Made by a program: the position numbers and the translations under genes
The notes under the pieces: generated by a model
Database searches by the model: none
Told to the model about the DNA's origin: nothing
The model's input: the letters and a program-made list of their open reading frames with translations, nothing else
Shown: positions 27,390-39,186 of the stretch, in pieces
How the letters are laid out: every line of letters starts with the position of its first letter
Position numbering within the stretch: position 1 is the stretch's first letter
From: Calvatia gigantea
Taxonomy: Eukaryota > Basidiomycota > Agaricomycetes > Agaricales > Lycoperdaceae
Direction: 5' to 3'
Assembly: GCA_025093985.1 (NCBI GenBank)
Contig: JACAAK010000002.1
Coordinates: 1,426,001-1,490,000 of the forward strand
DNA: 64,000 nucleotides

Positions 27390-28942
27390 ATGACTTCGAT
27401 CGAAAACATCCGGGACGCGCCAGTCGCCCTCAATTCTCCGAGAACACCACGGTATCTTGATGCCGACGATGACGATGAGCGAATACAACGACCGACGAAA
27501 CGACAGAAACAGGCACTTTTCTTATCTGACTCCGAGGACGAAACTGGCGTCGGCAGTGGAATGAGGCGCGGTGTCGTGAGAGCACCTCCGCCCGTGGTTG
27601 GAGGCGACATGGATGATGATGTGGAGGCTCTGTTTGCAGATGCAGAAAAGGATGATGGACTTAGCTTTAAGAGAATCGGAGATTTGGACGTAGCTGCTAT
27701 GGAGAAGGAAGCAGAAGCGAGGCATCGGAGAAGTACTCCACTTACTCCTCATCCTGTGCTGCCTTCGAGTTCTCCCGCACGCGACAATGGAACGACAGGG
27801 AATGGTACGAGTGAATCTAGGAACAACAAGGATAAAGGCAAAGGCAAAGAGCCTCAAAAGCGGTCGCGTCCTGTGCCTCTCAACGAGAATCTGTTACTTG
27901 GTCCCACTGGTTTCCCTGACTTGATCTCGCAAGTTAAAGATTTCAAAGTCAAAGGAAAGGGACGAGAGGTACTCTTCCTTTTAATTTGCGCTGTCTATCT
28001 GCTGATCAGATGTGTTCCCAGATTGAAGATTTAACTCGCCTCCTGCGCATATATGGCTTCTGGACACACAAACTCTATCCCAAACTCAAGTTCCGGGATA
28101 CCGTTTCGCGAATAGAGAAACTTTGCCATACCAAGCGAATGCAGGTAGCTATGTACTGTACTTCATATGCCTCTCTTCAAATCCCTGACACCGGATCTCC
28201 CTTCCAGGTGGCGTTGTCTGTCTGGAAAGACGAAGCACATGGTAAGACGCGCGAATTCGATGCGGATCTGTCTTTGGACTCGGATGACGAGAACGGAAAA
28301 ACAAACGACACACAGCCATCCATTAACACCACTTCTGGGGTACCTTCAGCACCTCACTCATTGTTCTCAAGCCCAGACTCAGACCGGCGGCGCTCCTCTC
28401 TTCCACCATCTTCCCGTGCTTCTTCGCAACCGCCGACAAGCGATTTCCCAGATGATGACGACCTCTTTGGTCCTTCCACCTCCACTTCGAGGCCTAACGA
28501 CGTATCTGCGTCAACATCTATAACGGTGAAAAAGAGGATAGTCGTTGATGATGATGACGAAGAGGACTTCTGGAAGGAACTGGAGGCAGCTAGAAATCTA
28601 CAGTCATCGCAGCCGCGACAGAAATCACAAACGGCTCCCGCACGAGCTGAAGATGATCTTGGTGATGAAGATATTTGGGCTGCTTTGGAAACTGTGAATC
28701 AATTGTCTGCGGCCCCTAGTAAAGCTGGTTTGGGAAATGCTCAACCAGAGGCTGGAAAAGCAGACGGGATGGATATTGATGACGATGACATGTGGGATAT
28801 TGTTAGAGCGAACGAGCAGGCGGCACCAACGCTCCCTCCGGCCATAACAGAATCATTGGGATCACCATCAAAACAGGCTCCTGCTGCGAATCAATCATTG
28901 GCAGAGTCTGAGATGGATTGGGATGACATGTACGCAGATTAA
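27390..28942 (+). CDS. Swi3/Csm3/TIPIN replication fork protection subunit
   Basis: With its Tof1/Timeless partner this protein stabilises stalled replication forks and signals to the S-phase checkpoint in the nucleus. The start is the ATG at 27390 (MTSIENIRDAPVALNSPRTP). A long acidic, KGKGK-containing N-terminus precedes the Swi3 domain: RPVPLNENLLLGPTGFPDLI, FKVKGKGREIEDLTRLLRIY, GFWTHKLYPKLKFRDTVSRI and CHTKRMQVALSVWKDEAHG. Two short introns interrupt the domain, after GRE and after RMQ. The C-terminal half is Ser/Asp rich and has repeated acidic motifs with Trp (EEDFWKELEAA, DEDIWAALETV, DDDMWDIVRA, MDWDDMYAD), probably short interaction motifs. It is about 480 residues, longer than yeast Csm3, as is usual in basidiomycetes. 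Confidence 0.9.
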
Positions 28943-29353
28943 CCCCGTCCATCAGACCAATTAGATCAGTAGTAGTACTGCATTGTGTTTGGTAAGGGAG
29001 GAAGGGAGTGGGGTGATTGCGTTTCCTCATACACACTTCAGATGTTGAACACGAGGTTTGATGTTTCTTGGAGTTTCATTTGAGTGGATGAATGCCACAT
29101 TAACATCTTTCTCAGCCAGTCTTGCTGATGAGAATTGAATTAATGAAGCTTTGAAGTCACCGCCTATAGCGGTTGCAGGCATTGCAAAGCCGTACCAGTG
29201 AAACGTATTTCCTGATGCGTTGCGTCAAGATATCACGAAACCCAACACCGTCTAAAGTGAAACGCGAGAATAGAAATTAAATGAACAAAAAAATGCAACC
29301 GCCCGGGTCAGCGACCTGGTAATTTATCGATAGACTGGCTGCCAAATGACTGG
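28943..29353. other. Convergent 3' intergenic region
   Basis: This 411-bp region lies between the stops of the Swi3-like gene and CMR1. I see no coding or structural feature in it. Confidence 0.5.
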
Positions 29354-31571
29354 TTAAGAATGTCCGACGTCAGCTGGTGCCCACAGGACACATCGTCCAC
29401 TTGCGTTGCCGCTCGCGGCACGTTCAATAATGTTGGGATGTGAGCATGTAACAGCTTGGACGGCGGTGATTCTGATCGTAATGACTAAGCAGATAGACAA
29501 AGAGCAGGACGCATACTTACCTAGAAGGATCTGAGAGGCGAGCCAGAAGGTCGCCCCGACCCGAGAAGATGTCCAGGGAATGCTTCATGTTGCCAATCTA
29601 TACGACTTCGTTAAAGCTACAGACAAGGAGAATAGGGGATGACTGACCGTGAAATGAGGGTAAGCATCAGGGTTAGGACTCCACTGGGCTCGCAGAATTG
29701 TTACCCAACGCCCCTGGTAGAAAACCATCAGCTTTTTTTCCTAACCTCTTGAGGCGTATCATACCGTTTGACAGTCGTGACGGATCCGGCTAAAGGGTTT
29801 AAAGCTTTTGAAAGGCCCAGAATTATCCAACATTGGACGATCCAAATCCCATACTGTAAGAAGGGATATGATCAGTCAGTAAAATATCAATAAAATCTGT
29901 CTTACGTCGCAAAGTATCATCGTAACTTGTGCTGACAATCTGTCTCCCCCGAGGGTCCCAATATGCGGAGCTGCAGGATTTGTCATGGGGCCATTCCCCC
30001 CGCATAACACCTGATCCTTTCCTCGAGTTGATGAACTCCGTCACAATTTCGTTATCAAACTCGGCTACAGTCTGTAATGCAGGCTGAGTGTTTCCGCGTC
30101 GAATTGGAGATGACGCTGGGGGGGTCGGGGGCGTCGGGTCGGTCAACTCGCCGGACAGGTTTTGCAACTTTCGGACATCCCAAATCCTTTTGAGGGTTCA
30201 GATGTAATTATGTAAGTAAACAATGTTTGACGCGGAGTCAAAAGTGCCTTACCTAAGTGTGCGGTTGTTACTTGCTGTCAAAATGAAGTTGGGACGGGTA
30301 GGGTTTATGCTGATGCACCCAATCTTATTGTCAGATAGCCCATAGCGCCGAGCTTTGGACTTGCCCTCCCGGAGATCGAGGTGTGTTGCACCACCGAGGC
30401 CATCTGATATCCATATTTCATGCCCTGATGGTGCTAAGTCCATCTGGGTGATCAGGACACGGTCCTCACATGCGTATACTTCTGTGGCAACCTCGGTAGT
30501 GAACGATAACTTGCGTATTGTGCAGTCATATGAAGTAGTATATACCTAGAGGAACGATTTTATAAGATCGAAGGCCAGGCGAGCAACATGGCTTACGTTG
30601 TGAGCATTAGCTGGATCAAATCTAATGCTGGATATGGACGACTTTGAGGTGGCTGGCCAGTGTAGTTGGAGCTGCCAATATCTGCCACCCTCGCGATTGC
30701 CAACTTCAACATTATCATCCTCGTCTGCAACTTCCTCTGGAGCCGCTCTTGCATCCCATATACCCAGTTCACCGTGTTTATCTATTGTGAACTTGGGGTG
30801 AGACAAGATCAATTGAAAGAAAGCCTGAGGCATACCACCAAAGAATATTAAATCCTTGGAAATCTCGGGATGATAAGCAGCACTATATATACGGTTTTGG
30901 TTAACTTTTGCTCGAGCGACAACTTTCAACGACTGTAACTTCTTCGTCAATTCTGCCACTTCTCGGCCCTCTCGTTTATCGTTGTCGCTATACACAAAGG
31001 CGTCAAAGTCCCCAACCCGGCGAGAGTGTGGCCGAGCAGTAATTGTCTTGAATATAGTGTTCAGGGTTGAAATATCCTCTGGGTCCTGCTGTGCAAGTTT
31101 ATGTAGGACCAAATCTCCGTGACGCGCTTTCTTGGCCGCACGCGCCTGCTCTTCCGCTAGTAATCGTTCCTCCTCTTGCTTGACCCGCAGCGCCCCTTCC
31201 TCGGCCTATAGGTAACGCTAAGATTAGCTACGACAGTCGTGACTCAGACTACGTACCTCCCGTTTCTTTTTTTGCGCCGGGGTTTCATTTGGATTAACCA
31301 CAGTTTTCCTTAGCCGTGCAGACTGTCTTCGGGGAGCTTCCTCTTCTAATTCCTTTCGTTTGCGTTTTGCAGGTTGCACTGGTTTTGCGCTTGGTTTAGG
31401 CTTCTCACTTTTCGCTATGCCTAGGAGGGAGGAGCTGTGATGTAATGCGAGCCCCTCCATAATCGCGAGGTTACGGGCGATATTAGCCTCGCGATCCAGC
31501 TCACTACATCATCTTTAGCATCTACGCCATACCGGAAACGACATTACTTACTACTGGGACAACTTGGGCAT
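29354..31571 (-). CDS. CMR1: CMR1/WDR76-type WD40 DNA-damage-binding protein
   Basis: Cmr1 is a nuclear WD40 protein that binds damaged or replicating chromatin and collects in intranuclear quality-control foci. A tiny first exon (ATG complementary to 31569-31571, MPKLSQ) splices to YELDREANIARNLAIMEGLA, the family's N-terminal signature. A basic segment (AKRKRKELEEEAPRRQSARL) and a long coil follow. Propeller motifs include YSAAYHPEISKDLIFFGDKH, ISSIRFDPANAHNVYTTSYD, KIGCISINPTRPNFILTASN, SSAYWDPRGRQIVSTSYDDT and the C-terminal HPNIIERAASGNASGRCVLW, with TAA at 29354-29356. About ten introns, about 540 residues. The YELDRE start decides the reading, because the longest open frame alone would begin at an internal Met (31460). 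Confidence 0.92.
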
Positions 31572-32445
31572 GGCTTGGATAAAAGCGCAAGTTAAAGCTT
31601 AAAGAAGGGAGCCTGACTGACAAAATCGGGCCAAGACATCCAACCATAACGCCACGTGCGACGTGACACAACGTGTTCTTTGGTTAATTGCGCCCCCACT
31701 CTCCATCAAAGATAAAAGAAATATCATAATGAGATAAAGAAAGCCGACCTACAGGCTACGGGCTAACTCCCAGTGACAAGTTGACAACAACAACTGAACG
31801 TTACTTCCAATCTTTCTCATTAATCTGTCTAATTTACCATACTCCCCTGACGCGGTTTTCCTTTCTGGTGTTTTGAGAAGCAGAGATCGAAGGTTTTCCC
31901 GTCAAGAAACGACTGCAAGACATCAAACTCCCCCTTTGATACTTTTACCATATTGTACCAAATGGACAGCATGTACCCTCCCCGCTGTTAATGTGTGCAG
32001 TAAGCCCTGTCCTGTGCTAAACAGCTCACTTCAATATCGGCGCTCGGAATGCAGCCAATGAAGTTGGGTTCAGGGTGGAAGTGGGGCTATTTGAACAACG
32101 GTTTGAACTTCGGCGAACATTGGAACGACGATTGGTTTCTCCACGGCAGGTACCTCCGAGCTGCTCCACTGGACCCGCCCGGAAAAGGAACGTCTCCTCG
32201 AAGCAAAGAAATTTCTATCTGGTCTGTCAACGTGGCCAGCGCTTGTTACGACAACATAATGGACCTTGCCCGCAAGCCATGCGAAAGGCCAACTGCTTTC
32301 CGGGATTTCCACGAACATTGGGTCTTCTGAGCCCATATTTCGAGTGTAAGTGTAACTTCCCCCGCTCGGATAGGGCTTCCGCCGCTCGGATAGGGCCTTG
32401 ACATATCGACAGTCTGTTCCTCTTCGTTATGACGCTGGAAGATGA
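31572..32445. other. Intergenic region with degenerate coding-like sequence and a direct repeat
   Basis: This region lies upstream of CMR1 and of the F-box pseudogene. The plus frame 32049-32330 encodes GWKWGYLNNGLNFGEHW and FLHGRYL, vaguely like the cytochrome P450 WxxxR region. Other frames are also open, the pattern decays after about 32160, and I do not call a gene. A 15-bp direct repeat (ccgctcggatagggc) occurs at 32362-32376 and 32382-32396. Confidence 0.4.
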
Positions 32446-33628
32446 CCAGGAAAACGGATCTGCGAACTCAAAGCTTCCATAGACGAGATAGACAAGGATA
32501 TCAGGGCACATTCCGAAACTGTAGCCATCATCCGCCAACGAAAACGCACGATATCTAAGTCTACGGAGGATCGTGATACCGACCGCGGCGATATACTCTT
32601 CGCTATCCAGCACGCTCTACGAAGAACGAAGTCGAGACTGAGCCCAGACCTATTTCGCATCGGCCGGGGACTCAAGGGTGCGGAAGCCGTATTACACCGC
32701 AGCGGGAAAAAACGCTCAGACTTAGTGCGCACCCTCGAATTATGCCAGGCCACTCTTACCCTCGTTGCCCAGATTCCCCCGGAAATTTGGGAAGAGATTT
32801 TCCTTTATTCTCTCCCTTCCGATTTCGTGAAACCGAGCCAGAACCAGGCTCCAATCAGTCTGACGATGGTATGCCGTAGGTGGCGTGCGCTGGCACTGGC
32901 TATGTCTACCTTGTGGTCATTTATGTCCACCACAAGCGACTGGCCGCTGCGCGTTTTTGCCCCCTGTCCAGTCTCGCCGGGTGATCCCCAATTGGACCAA
33001 ATTCTTGGAAACCCTTCTTACACGACGACACGCTCCAACCAACCTGTCGTGTGGGTGCACAGAGCTAAAAACCTACCTTTCCGTATGGAGATCGTGGTAC
33101 CCATGGCTGACATCTGGTTCAGCCCATCCGACCCTTACAAAACATGGGCCCTTCAAACCTCGGACCAATGGTCCTATCTACGCATCGAAGCAGCGTCTTC
33201 CAAGATGGCGACCCTCCTCACCTGTCCCCTCCCAAAAATTCAGACACTTGAACTTGTGGCCATATATAAGGCTAATTATGACGTTGCCATGAGCTACACT
33301 TGCCGCACCGCTTTCGATCTTGAGCCCGGCAACTTCTGCTTTCCGTGGGTCTCTCGAACTCAAATCCAATGGTGATTATGCTTTCAAGCGCCTCATTTAT
33401 TCCCTAACCATGCCTTCTCTTACTACTTTACGTTGCATCAACAACGAGAGATACTTTCAGAATAGGTGGCCTCACAGCAGTATCCTAGACTTCGCCAGCC
33501 GGTCCCACTGTCCGTTACAAACGTTTTACGTAAGAAACCTTTGAGTAGACAAAGAAGCGGCTATCCGTTCTGCTCAAGCAGTGTTGTCAGCTTTTCCAAC
33601 ACTCAAAGATGTTGATTTCAAGCCTTAA
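32446..33628 (+). pseudogene. Decayed F-box protein gene
   Basis: Agaricomycetes carry large families of F-box proteins that recruit substrates to SCF ubiquitin ligases. This copy looks broken. The frame opening at 32446 has a coiled segment (SIDEIDKDIRAHSETVAIIR) and a clear F-box (QIPPEIWEEIFLYSLPSD, then PISLTMVCRRWRALALAMST LW). It then stops at 33373-33375. Family-like sequence resumes in another frame from about 33330 (FKRLIYSLTMPSLTTLRC, FASRSHCPLQTFYVRNL). It meets an in-frame TGA at 33542-33544 and continues as EAAIRSAQAVLSAFPTLKDV to 33628. No ATG occurs in frame before the F-box. A frameshift, an in-frame stop and the missing start together point to a pseudogene. A gene with unseen introns is less likely. 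Confidence 0.7.
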
Positions 33629-33705
33629 ATACTTCATAAGTGCTTTATAATTTTCGAGTCCATGAACCCAAAATCTATAAATTTACACTGTAGATACCTG
33701 ATACC

Positions 33706-36637
33706 CTAAGAACACAGAATATTTCGCCATGCATTACCACCAACGTCACTGAGGATTCGTTCCACCTCGCCTTGTTCAATGTTGAGCAGGACCCGCCTCT
33801 CATCTTCAGACTTACGAGCCACAGTAGCACCTTCTTCCACAACTACAGCTCTCGACGCTGACAATGAATCCCGTACCATCAGTAACTCGTTTGGAGTTGG
33901 CTTTGCTTTGGGATCAGAGTCCGAAGGGATGACATTCATGTATATAAGATGCTGGTGGCGAATCTTGGAAAGATAGTAAGCACCCAAACTATCCAAGCAA
34001 CGGGAAGGGGGGTATTACCTCGCCCCATTTAATTTCATCGACACCTTCACGCTTCATACACTTGACCAGTGAAGCGAGCATGAGACGTTCGTGAAAACTA
34101 CAATGCTGTAGGTACATCGCAACAGGATTATTTTGCATGGCGCGAAAAACTTCTTGGACATCCTTGATCATCGCTGTCCTCTTCTCGGGTTGTGCAAGCT
34201 CGATCGTACGTCTGCAGGTTTGTTGTGTTAATATTCTGCTGGGAGGCACAAGTCACATGTAATTACCTGCAAATATCCAAGACCCTTCGTGCATCACCGC
34301 TGATTCCACTGACTTTCATCGATGCCATGGTAATCGCCTTCTCCTCAATGACATCACAAATCTTTCCGTCTAAACTTTCCTTGGCAGATGCCAACCGCAC
34401 ACGGATAATTGTTTCTAACTGGGTTCGAGTATAAGGCTGGAAGTTAATCCGTATCATTCCTAGTGAACATTCGTTATGGCGACTGGCCGTTAATTCGTGA
34501 ACGCGAACTCACCTAATCGGCTTCTTACGCGCCCGCTCATGACTCTCTCAGGGAGATCCATCGTGTTTGCCACCGCAATGACTGATGAGCTTGCTACCAG
34601 CAAGTGTGGGCCAGTTGAAGAAATTGTAAACCACGTCTTGCTTATTCGTCACAAGCTGATCTAACTCGTCCATGAGCACAATGCTAGGAACCAGCAAGTG
34701 GTGGTTAAGCGTAACGTGGCGCTGGAGTTAGAAAAGTACTTACCAGGCATGTCCTCCGGGACCCCGTCCAGCTCCCCCACTGAAGTACCGGGTGAGAGCC
34801 TTTAAACTCTCCTTAGAGGAGATAGCCAGATGGCCCTCCTTCGTCACATCATGGCCTGATACGGATTCCCAGAGCAGATTATATGCAGTTGTGGGCTCAG
34901 GCAACCGAAGGCCATTGATTTCAACAAATGTAAAGGGATTCGTTTCCTGCGAACCCAGTATTAGGATATGGAAGGTTGACTACCAGTTGGATTCAACTTA
35001 CATTATTTTCTGCCATCCTCTTGAGTTCCACCACGACAGAATGCACTGTCGCAGTCTTACCAGTCCCTGGGACACCTGATATATCTGACAAAGACCGATC
35101 GTTAAGTTAGTACCTGTAAATTGGAAGAGATACATGAGATCATCCGCACTCACAAACACATCCACCACTTCCTTCTTCTAATAACTCCCCTACACACCTC
35201 AGCACATTCTCAAACTCCGCGTCCCTACAAGGTAACGAATCCGGCCGATTGCCAACGTGTAGCATATGCGTTGCCCGAAACCATGGATCCTTTGGCAACT
35301 TCTGCAAAGCCGTGTTCCACTTCGACGCCGTGGACGGAAACACGAGTGGCCGGACAGTGAACTTTTGTTTTTTCTTTGAAGGAGATGCCTGGAGCCTTCT
35401 TGCTGCAGCTTTAGAATGTGGTGTAGGCTGAGCATATGCCTTCGCGCGTTTCCGGGGTGTCGCGGTGGCTCTTCGAGGAGATACAAGCTCACGACGGGCG
35501 CGTTTCTTGCTTGGCGTACGAGGTGTCATTACCTCTTCGGACTCCCCCTCGACCCGGTCTTCATCTTCCTCCATTTCCGCATCCAACACCTTGTCCTCCT
35601 CTTCTTCTTCATCCTCAGATATTTGGTATTCATCCTTGGATTCCACGTCACTTTCATCTTCGTTCAACTTCTTCCGTTTCTTGTTGTTCCTGCTTGGTTC
35701 TCGTATCGTGACATTCCAAGTAACCCCACTCCCCCATGAAGCGTCCTCTTTACCGTGAACCGCAAGTGGAGAAACTGATTTCCAATGTGCTTCCCAGTGG
35801 AAGTCGTAGAAGAATCCACGGTAGGGGTCCACCGCTAAGTTGCAAGAAAAATTCTCTTCGCCGTCCTCCCCTCCGTCCTGCGTCTCGCCTTCATTCTCGT
35901 CGTCACTACAATGAGCTGGATTCTTCAACTTCTTCCTCCCTGTTTGAGCGATCGCAGCCTTGAATTTGTGCCTCACGCCTTTTCCGGTGACAGTGCAATG
36001 CGAAACGACCACGTCGGGCAAAATAATCTCATTAGACTCTAAACTGAAGTAGATCTCATTCTGAATAAATTGAGTTCAGGTTTTTCAAAATAGTCAATGG
36101 TGTTAACGAACTAACCTCAGCATGCTCGCGTTTTGCACGAATCGAGGCTAATTCCGTTGGTCTTAGGAACCAATGCACCCTAATCCTCATCTTCCTTGAG
36201 TCCACTTCCTCATTAAATCCATCCTTATTCCTGCATTCCCACATCGCCACGATGACGGCAACACTTGGCGGTCTCCTGACCTGATAAAGCGTGTCGGTCT
36301 CGATAAGAATGGTGTCGCCAACGCGATATATCCGGCGCGTTTCCTCTGGCTTTCGCCTCTTCGCGTTGTGATTCCCACCCCGATATATTTTTGCTTTTTG
36401 CGTACTCATGGAGAGTCCATTGTAAAACGCTGTTTCGAGATTGTCAATGGCCTCTTGGGAGAGCTCGTCGCGTTCGTCCTGCAGCAGGTCGAGGTCTGGA
36501 TTGACCGATCTTGTGTAGACAGGCTCGCCATCCCAGAAACAGTCCAACAAAGTTGAATATTTAGCTGATGGTGTCGCAAGTGGTTGGAAACGCTTTGAGC
36601 GACGCGTGGGGGTGGCGGGAACTACGTCCTTGGTCAT
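33706..36637 (-). CDS. ORC1: ORC1, origin recognition complex subunit 1 (apparent one-base frame break at 34583)
   Basis: Orc1 is the AAA+ ATPase subunit of ORC that marks replication origins and loads MCM with Cdc6. The start is the ATG at 36637 (MTKDVVPATPTRRSKRFQPL). A BAH domain (IYRVGDTILIETDTLYQVR, VAVIVAMWECRNKDGF, IRVHWFLRPTEL) is followed by an acidic/basic linker with GVRHKFKAAI, then the AAA+ domain: Walker A YISGVPGTGKTATVHSVVVE, FVEINGLRLPEP, Walker B IVLMDELDQLVTNKQD, sensor-1 region IAVANTMDLPERVMSGRV and sensor 2 SGISGDARRVLDICRRTIE. The C-terminal winged helix (LLNIEQGEVERILSDVGGNA) ends at 33706. Between FNWPTLAGSKLI and IAVANTMD the sequence has one base too many, so the two conserved halves lie in different frames. 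No normal intron explains this. See the finding. Confidence 0.93.
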
Positions 36638-36988
36638 CGCTTTGGATAACAGTTATTCGCGGATGTAATGAAGAAAGGATGCGTGACGTCACCTGAGGTG
36701 ACTGCTGGTCGGGCGACTTGTACTTAGTGGGATTCACACTACGTCAGATTCTGGATATATCAGATACCATAAGCATTTTAGTACACAGCAACAATGAAAG
36801 CTGATACATGGAAGTCGAGGAGATGACGCTGATATTACGGTAGAGGAACCATGAACAAGGCATAAGTCATTAACAGGAAAAAATTCCAGACGTAAGGAGA
36901 GAAATCCTTGATTATGTTGTAATATATTTGCAGCAATTCCAAATATTAGAGGGCGGAAAGGATATTCGGCGTTGACTGCACGAAATGT
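36638..36988. other. Intergenic between ORC1 and unrecognised gene
   Basis: This 351-bp region is the ORC1 promoter and the 3' flank of the next minus-strand gene. No feature I can support. Confidence 0.5.
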
Positions 36989-38839
36989 TCAAGTAACTTC
37001 CATGATTGAGAGTTCCAAGATGCGGAGTAAGTTCGGGTCTTTCATATCTTCAGACCATCCAATGACTTCCCTCCAATTGAACACATTGGCCTCCTTCTCC
37101 CCAGCCCCAGAAAAGTTGCCCAGATCGTCGTCACTGACGCCCCTCCAGATCAAGAATAACCGCGTGAATACACAGGGGTCCGCTGCTACTGTAATATCAA
37201 TTGCTGCTGCAATTTTGGCCGGGCTCAAAAACCGATAGGCGATGTTCCTATGCACAGACCATGAGGCGATATTATTGCTAGATGGAAGTCAATGTTAAGT
37301 CCAGCAGGAGATACGCGTGACTCACTTAATGAAGTTCGTACGCGCGTGGATGGACAATCCAAGTTGATCAAAGACGACCTTAAGGTGTGACAGAAAATCT
37401 CTGAACGGCATAGCGAACCCATTTCTGGGGGCAACGAAGGAACTCGGTTCAATCATGTTGGCGTCCGGACTGTCAAAACAGTTCAGGAAATGGATAAGAG
37501 GGGATACTGAGTCAGTGCTCTTACACTGCTTCGTAGTACAGGGCTGTAGTGACCGTTTCACTCTCAAAGTGCTCGAGAGCACCTCCTGGATGACTGCGGC
37601 AGAAGAATTTCACCCTATTACTGTCTCCGTCAAGGGGTTCCGCTGGCGGCCATGTCATGCTCAGTTTCCAAAAATGGGATGTTTGCAACATGATGTCGCA
37701 GTATTGAACAGCGGGAGAGATAACACTCAGTTGACATTTGGCGACCGGAGGCTTAGCAGCGATTGCCAACCTAGAGATCACTCGAGAGTCAAACATCATG
37801 GACTCTCCCTCTCCGGGTGGAAGCCGGGTGCCCGAGAAATCTAACTTGTGAGTGTCACCTTGGTGGACGAGATCAAGCTTTCCCCAGTATTGACCATCCA
37901 CCACGGTTCCATCATCCATTCTTGCCATATCCAGCTCATCCGACACAACAGAAACCTCGAGTTCAACATTTGTACCGGGTGCAAGTTCGAGCCTGAAATT
38001 GGCTGGCATTTCAAGAACTGGTGGAGGGCTTGAAGGCTGTGAGTTCGAGAATTCTCTTTGGGCGCTTAACTTACGGTGGTGCGCTGGATTGGGAAACAAC
38101 AAAACAGAACAAATGAGTAATGAGGGTCAAGGGTTTCTGAGGCATGCAGACCACCTACGGAGGTTCTTCCGGTGGAGGGGGGGCATCACTGACAATCTCC
38201 ACGCGCAAACCCTGCACGCCCATAATCGCAATTTGATAAGAGTCCTCGCCAGTTAACTGCAAGCTATCTCAACCTAAGGTCTGGGTGTCTGGATGAGAAC
38301 ATACATAGATATATAGTCCCGCCACTAATCGCTGGAAAGTATGTCAGCCAACGTTCTAAGGTAAGGCTCTTGGACATACAGCAGCATGGAGAGATGCATA
38401 TTCTACGGGAACGCGGAGGAAGAATGCAGCATCGGGTGGGGGTTTAGCCCAACTCCGGGCAAGATCTTCAAGTTCCTGCGGAACAATGAACAACAGGCCA
38501 AAGGTGTTTTAAGAGAGGCAAACTAACGGCAAATGAGTTCGGAAGCTTGTGACAAGGAACCGTAAGGTGTCGTTGAATCCGATGAATACAGGCATCTACG
38601 CACCAAGTGTAATGTCTCCTGCTCACCAAATACAAGAGTGAGGAGACGCTGGCGTGTCATAGACATTTGTGCGGCTTGTTGACGTAGGTCGCCTTCCTTG
38701 TTTTTGGGCTTTAGTTTTCCCCAAAACGATTGGGCGGGGAGACTGGTGTTCGAGGTCCTATTGAAGAACAGGTTGGAAGATAAGTGGGCGGGTGGAGATA
38801 AGTGAAGGGATGACGCGCATACGCAGGTGAAAGGAGCAT
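36989..38839 (-). CDS. Unrecognised intact multi-exon gene
   Basis: I do not recognise this family. A consistent model starts at the ATG complementary to 38837-38839 (MLLSPA, donor GTATGC) and splices to TSNTSLPAQSFWGKLKPKNK, MTRQRLLTLVFGEQETLHL, an 18-nt exon LPNSFA and ELEDLARSWAKPPPDAAFFL. Further exons give YQIAIMGVQGLRVEIVSDAP, a proline-rich hinge, EMPANFRLELAPGTNVELEV, SVVSDELDMARMDDGTVVDG, VKFFCRSHPGGALEHFESET, IEPSSFVAPRNGFAMPFRDF and LSHLKVVFDQLGLSIHARTN. The C-terminal part (IAYRFLSPAKIAAAIDITVA, DPCVFTRLFLIWRGVS, WREVIGWSEDMKD) ends MEVT at 36989. There is no signal peptide or membrane helix. The composition suggests a soluble, mostly beta N-terminal half and a helical C-terminal half. 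About 490 residues. The 5' exon is the least certain part. Confidence 0.7.
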
Positions 38840-39186
38840 GGTGGAGAAAGAGAGAGATTATTTTATGAGGAATCGGGGACCAAGAATCATCGGCTGTAAA
38901 TGGCTTCGAAGTCGGACCAACGTAGGGCCACGACGGGGCCACGAGGCAGATATCCAAGTTTGTCAATCGCAGGCAATCAGCGATGAGGGTAGCCAACGAT
39001 GTGTCTGATATAGAGCCTCGTTCGGAAACGGGAAAGGTCGTGAAGGATGTAGAACGCGTTGAAGGAGAGAGCGGCTGTTACTCATTAGCCAGTCCTTGCT
39101 CTTATCTCGGCAGAGGATCACGTGCACGGAAATGTCTTCCGACGTTTCGCCAAAACGCCCAGCTCGTCATTAATTCATTACCCACA
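38840..39186. other. Divergent intergenic region
   Basis: This 347-bp region is shared by the unrecognised gene (minus) and the SAP-domain gene (plus). A minus frame stays open across part of it but lacks a start and any family pattern. Confidence 0.5.

Noticed and set aside
32049..32330. Cytochrome P450 fragment
   Set aside because: Only a short stretch (LNFGEHW...H..YL) resembles the C-helix region. The following sequence does not continue the family in any frame, so it stays an unassigned remnant.
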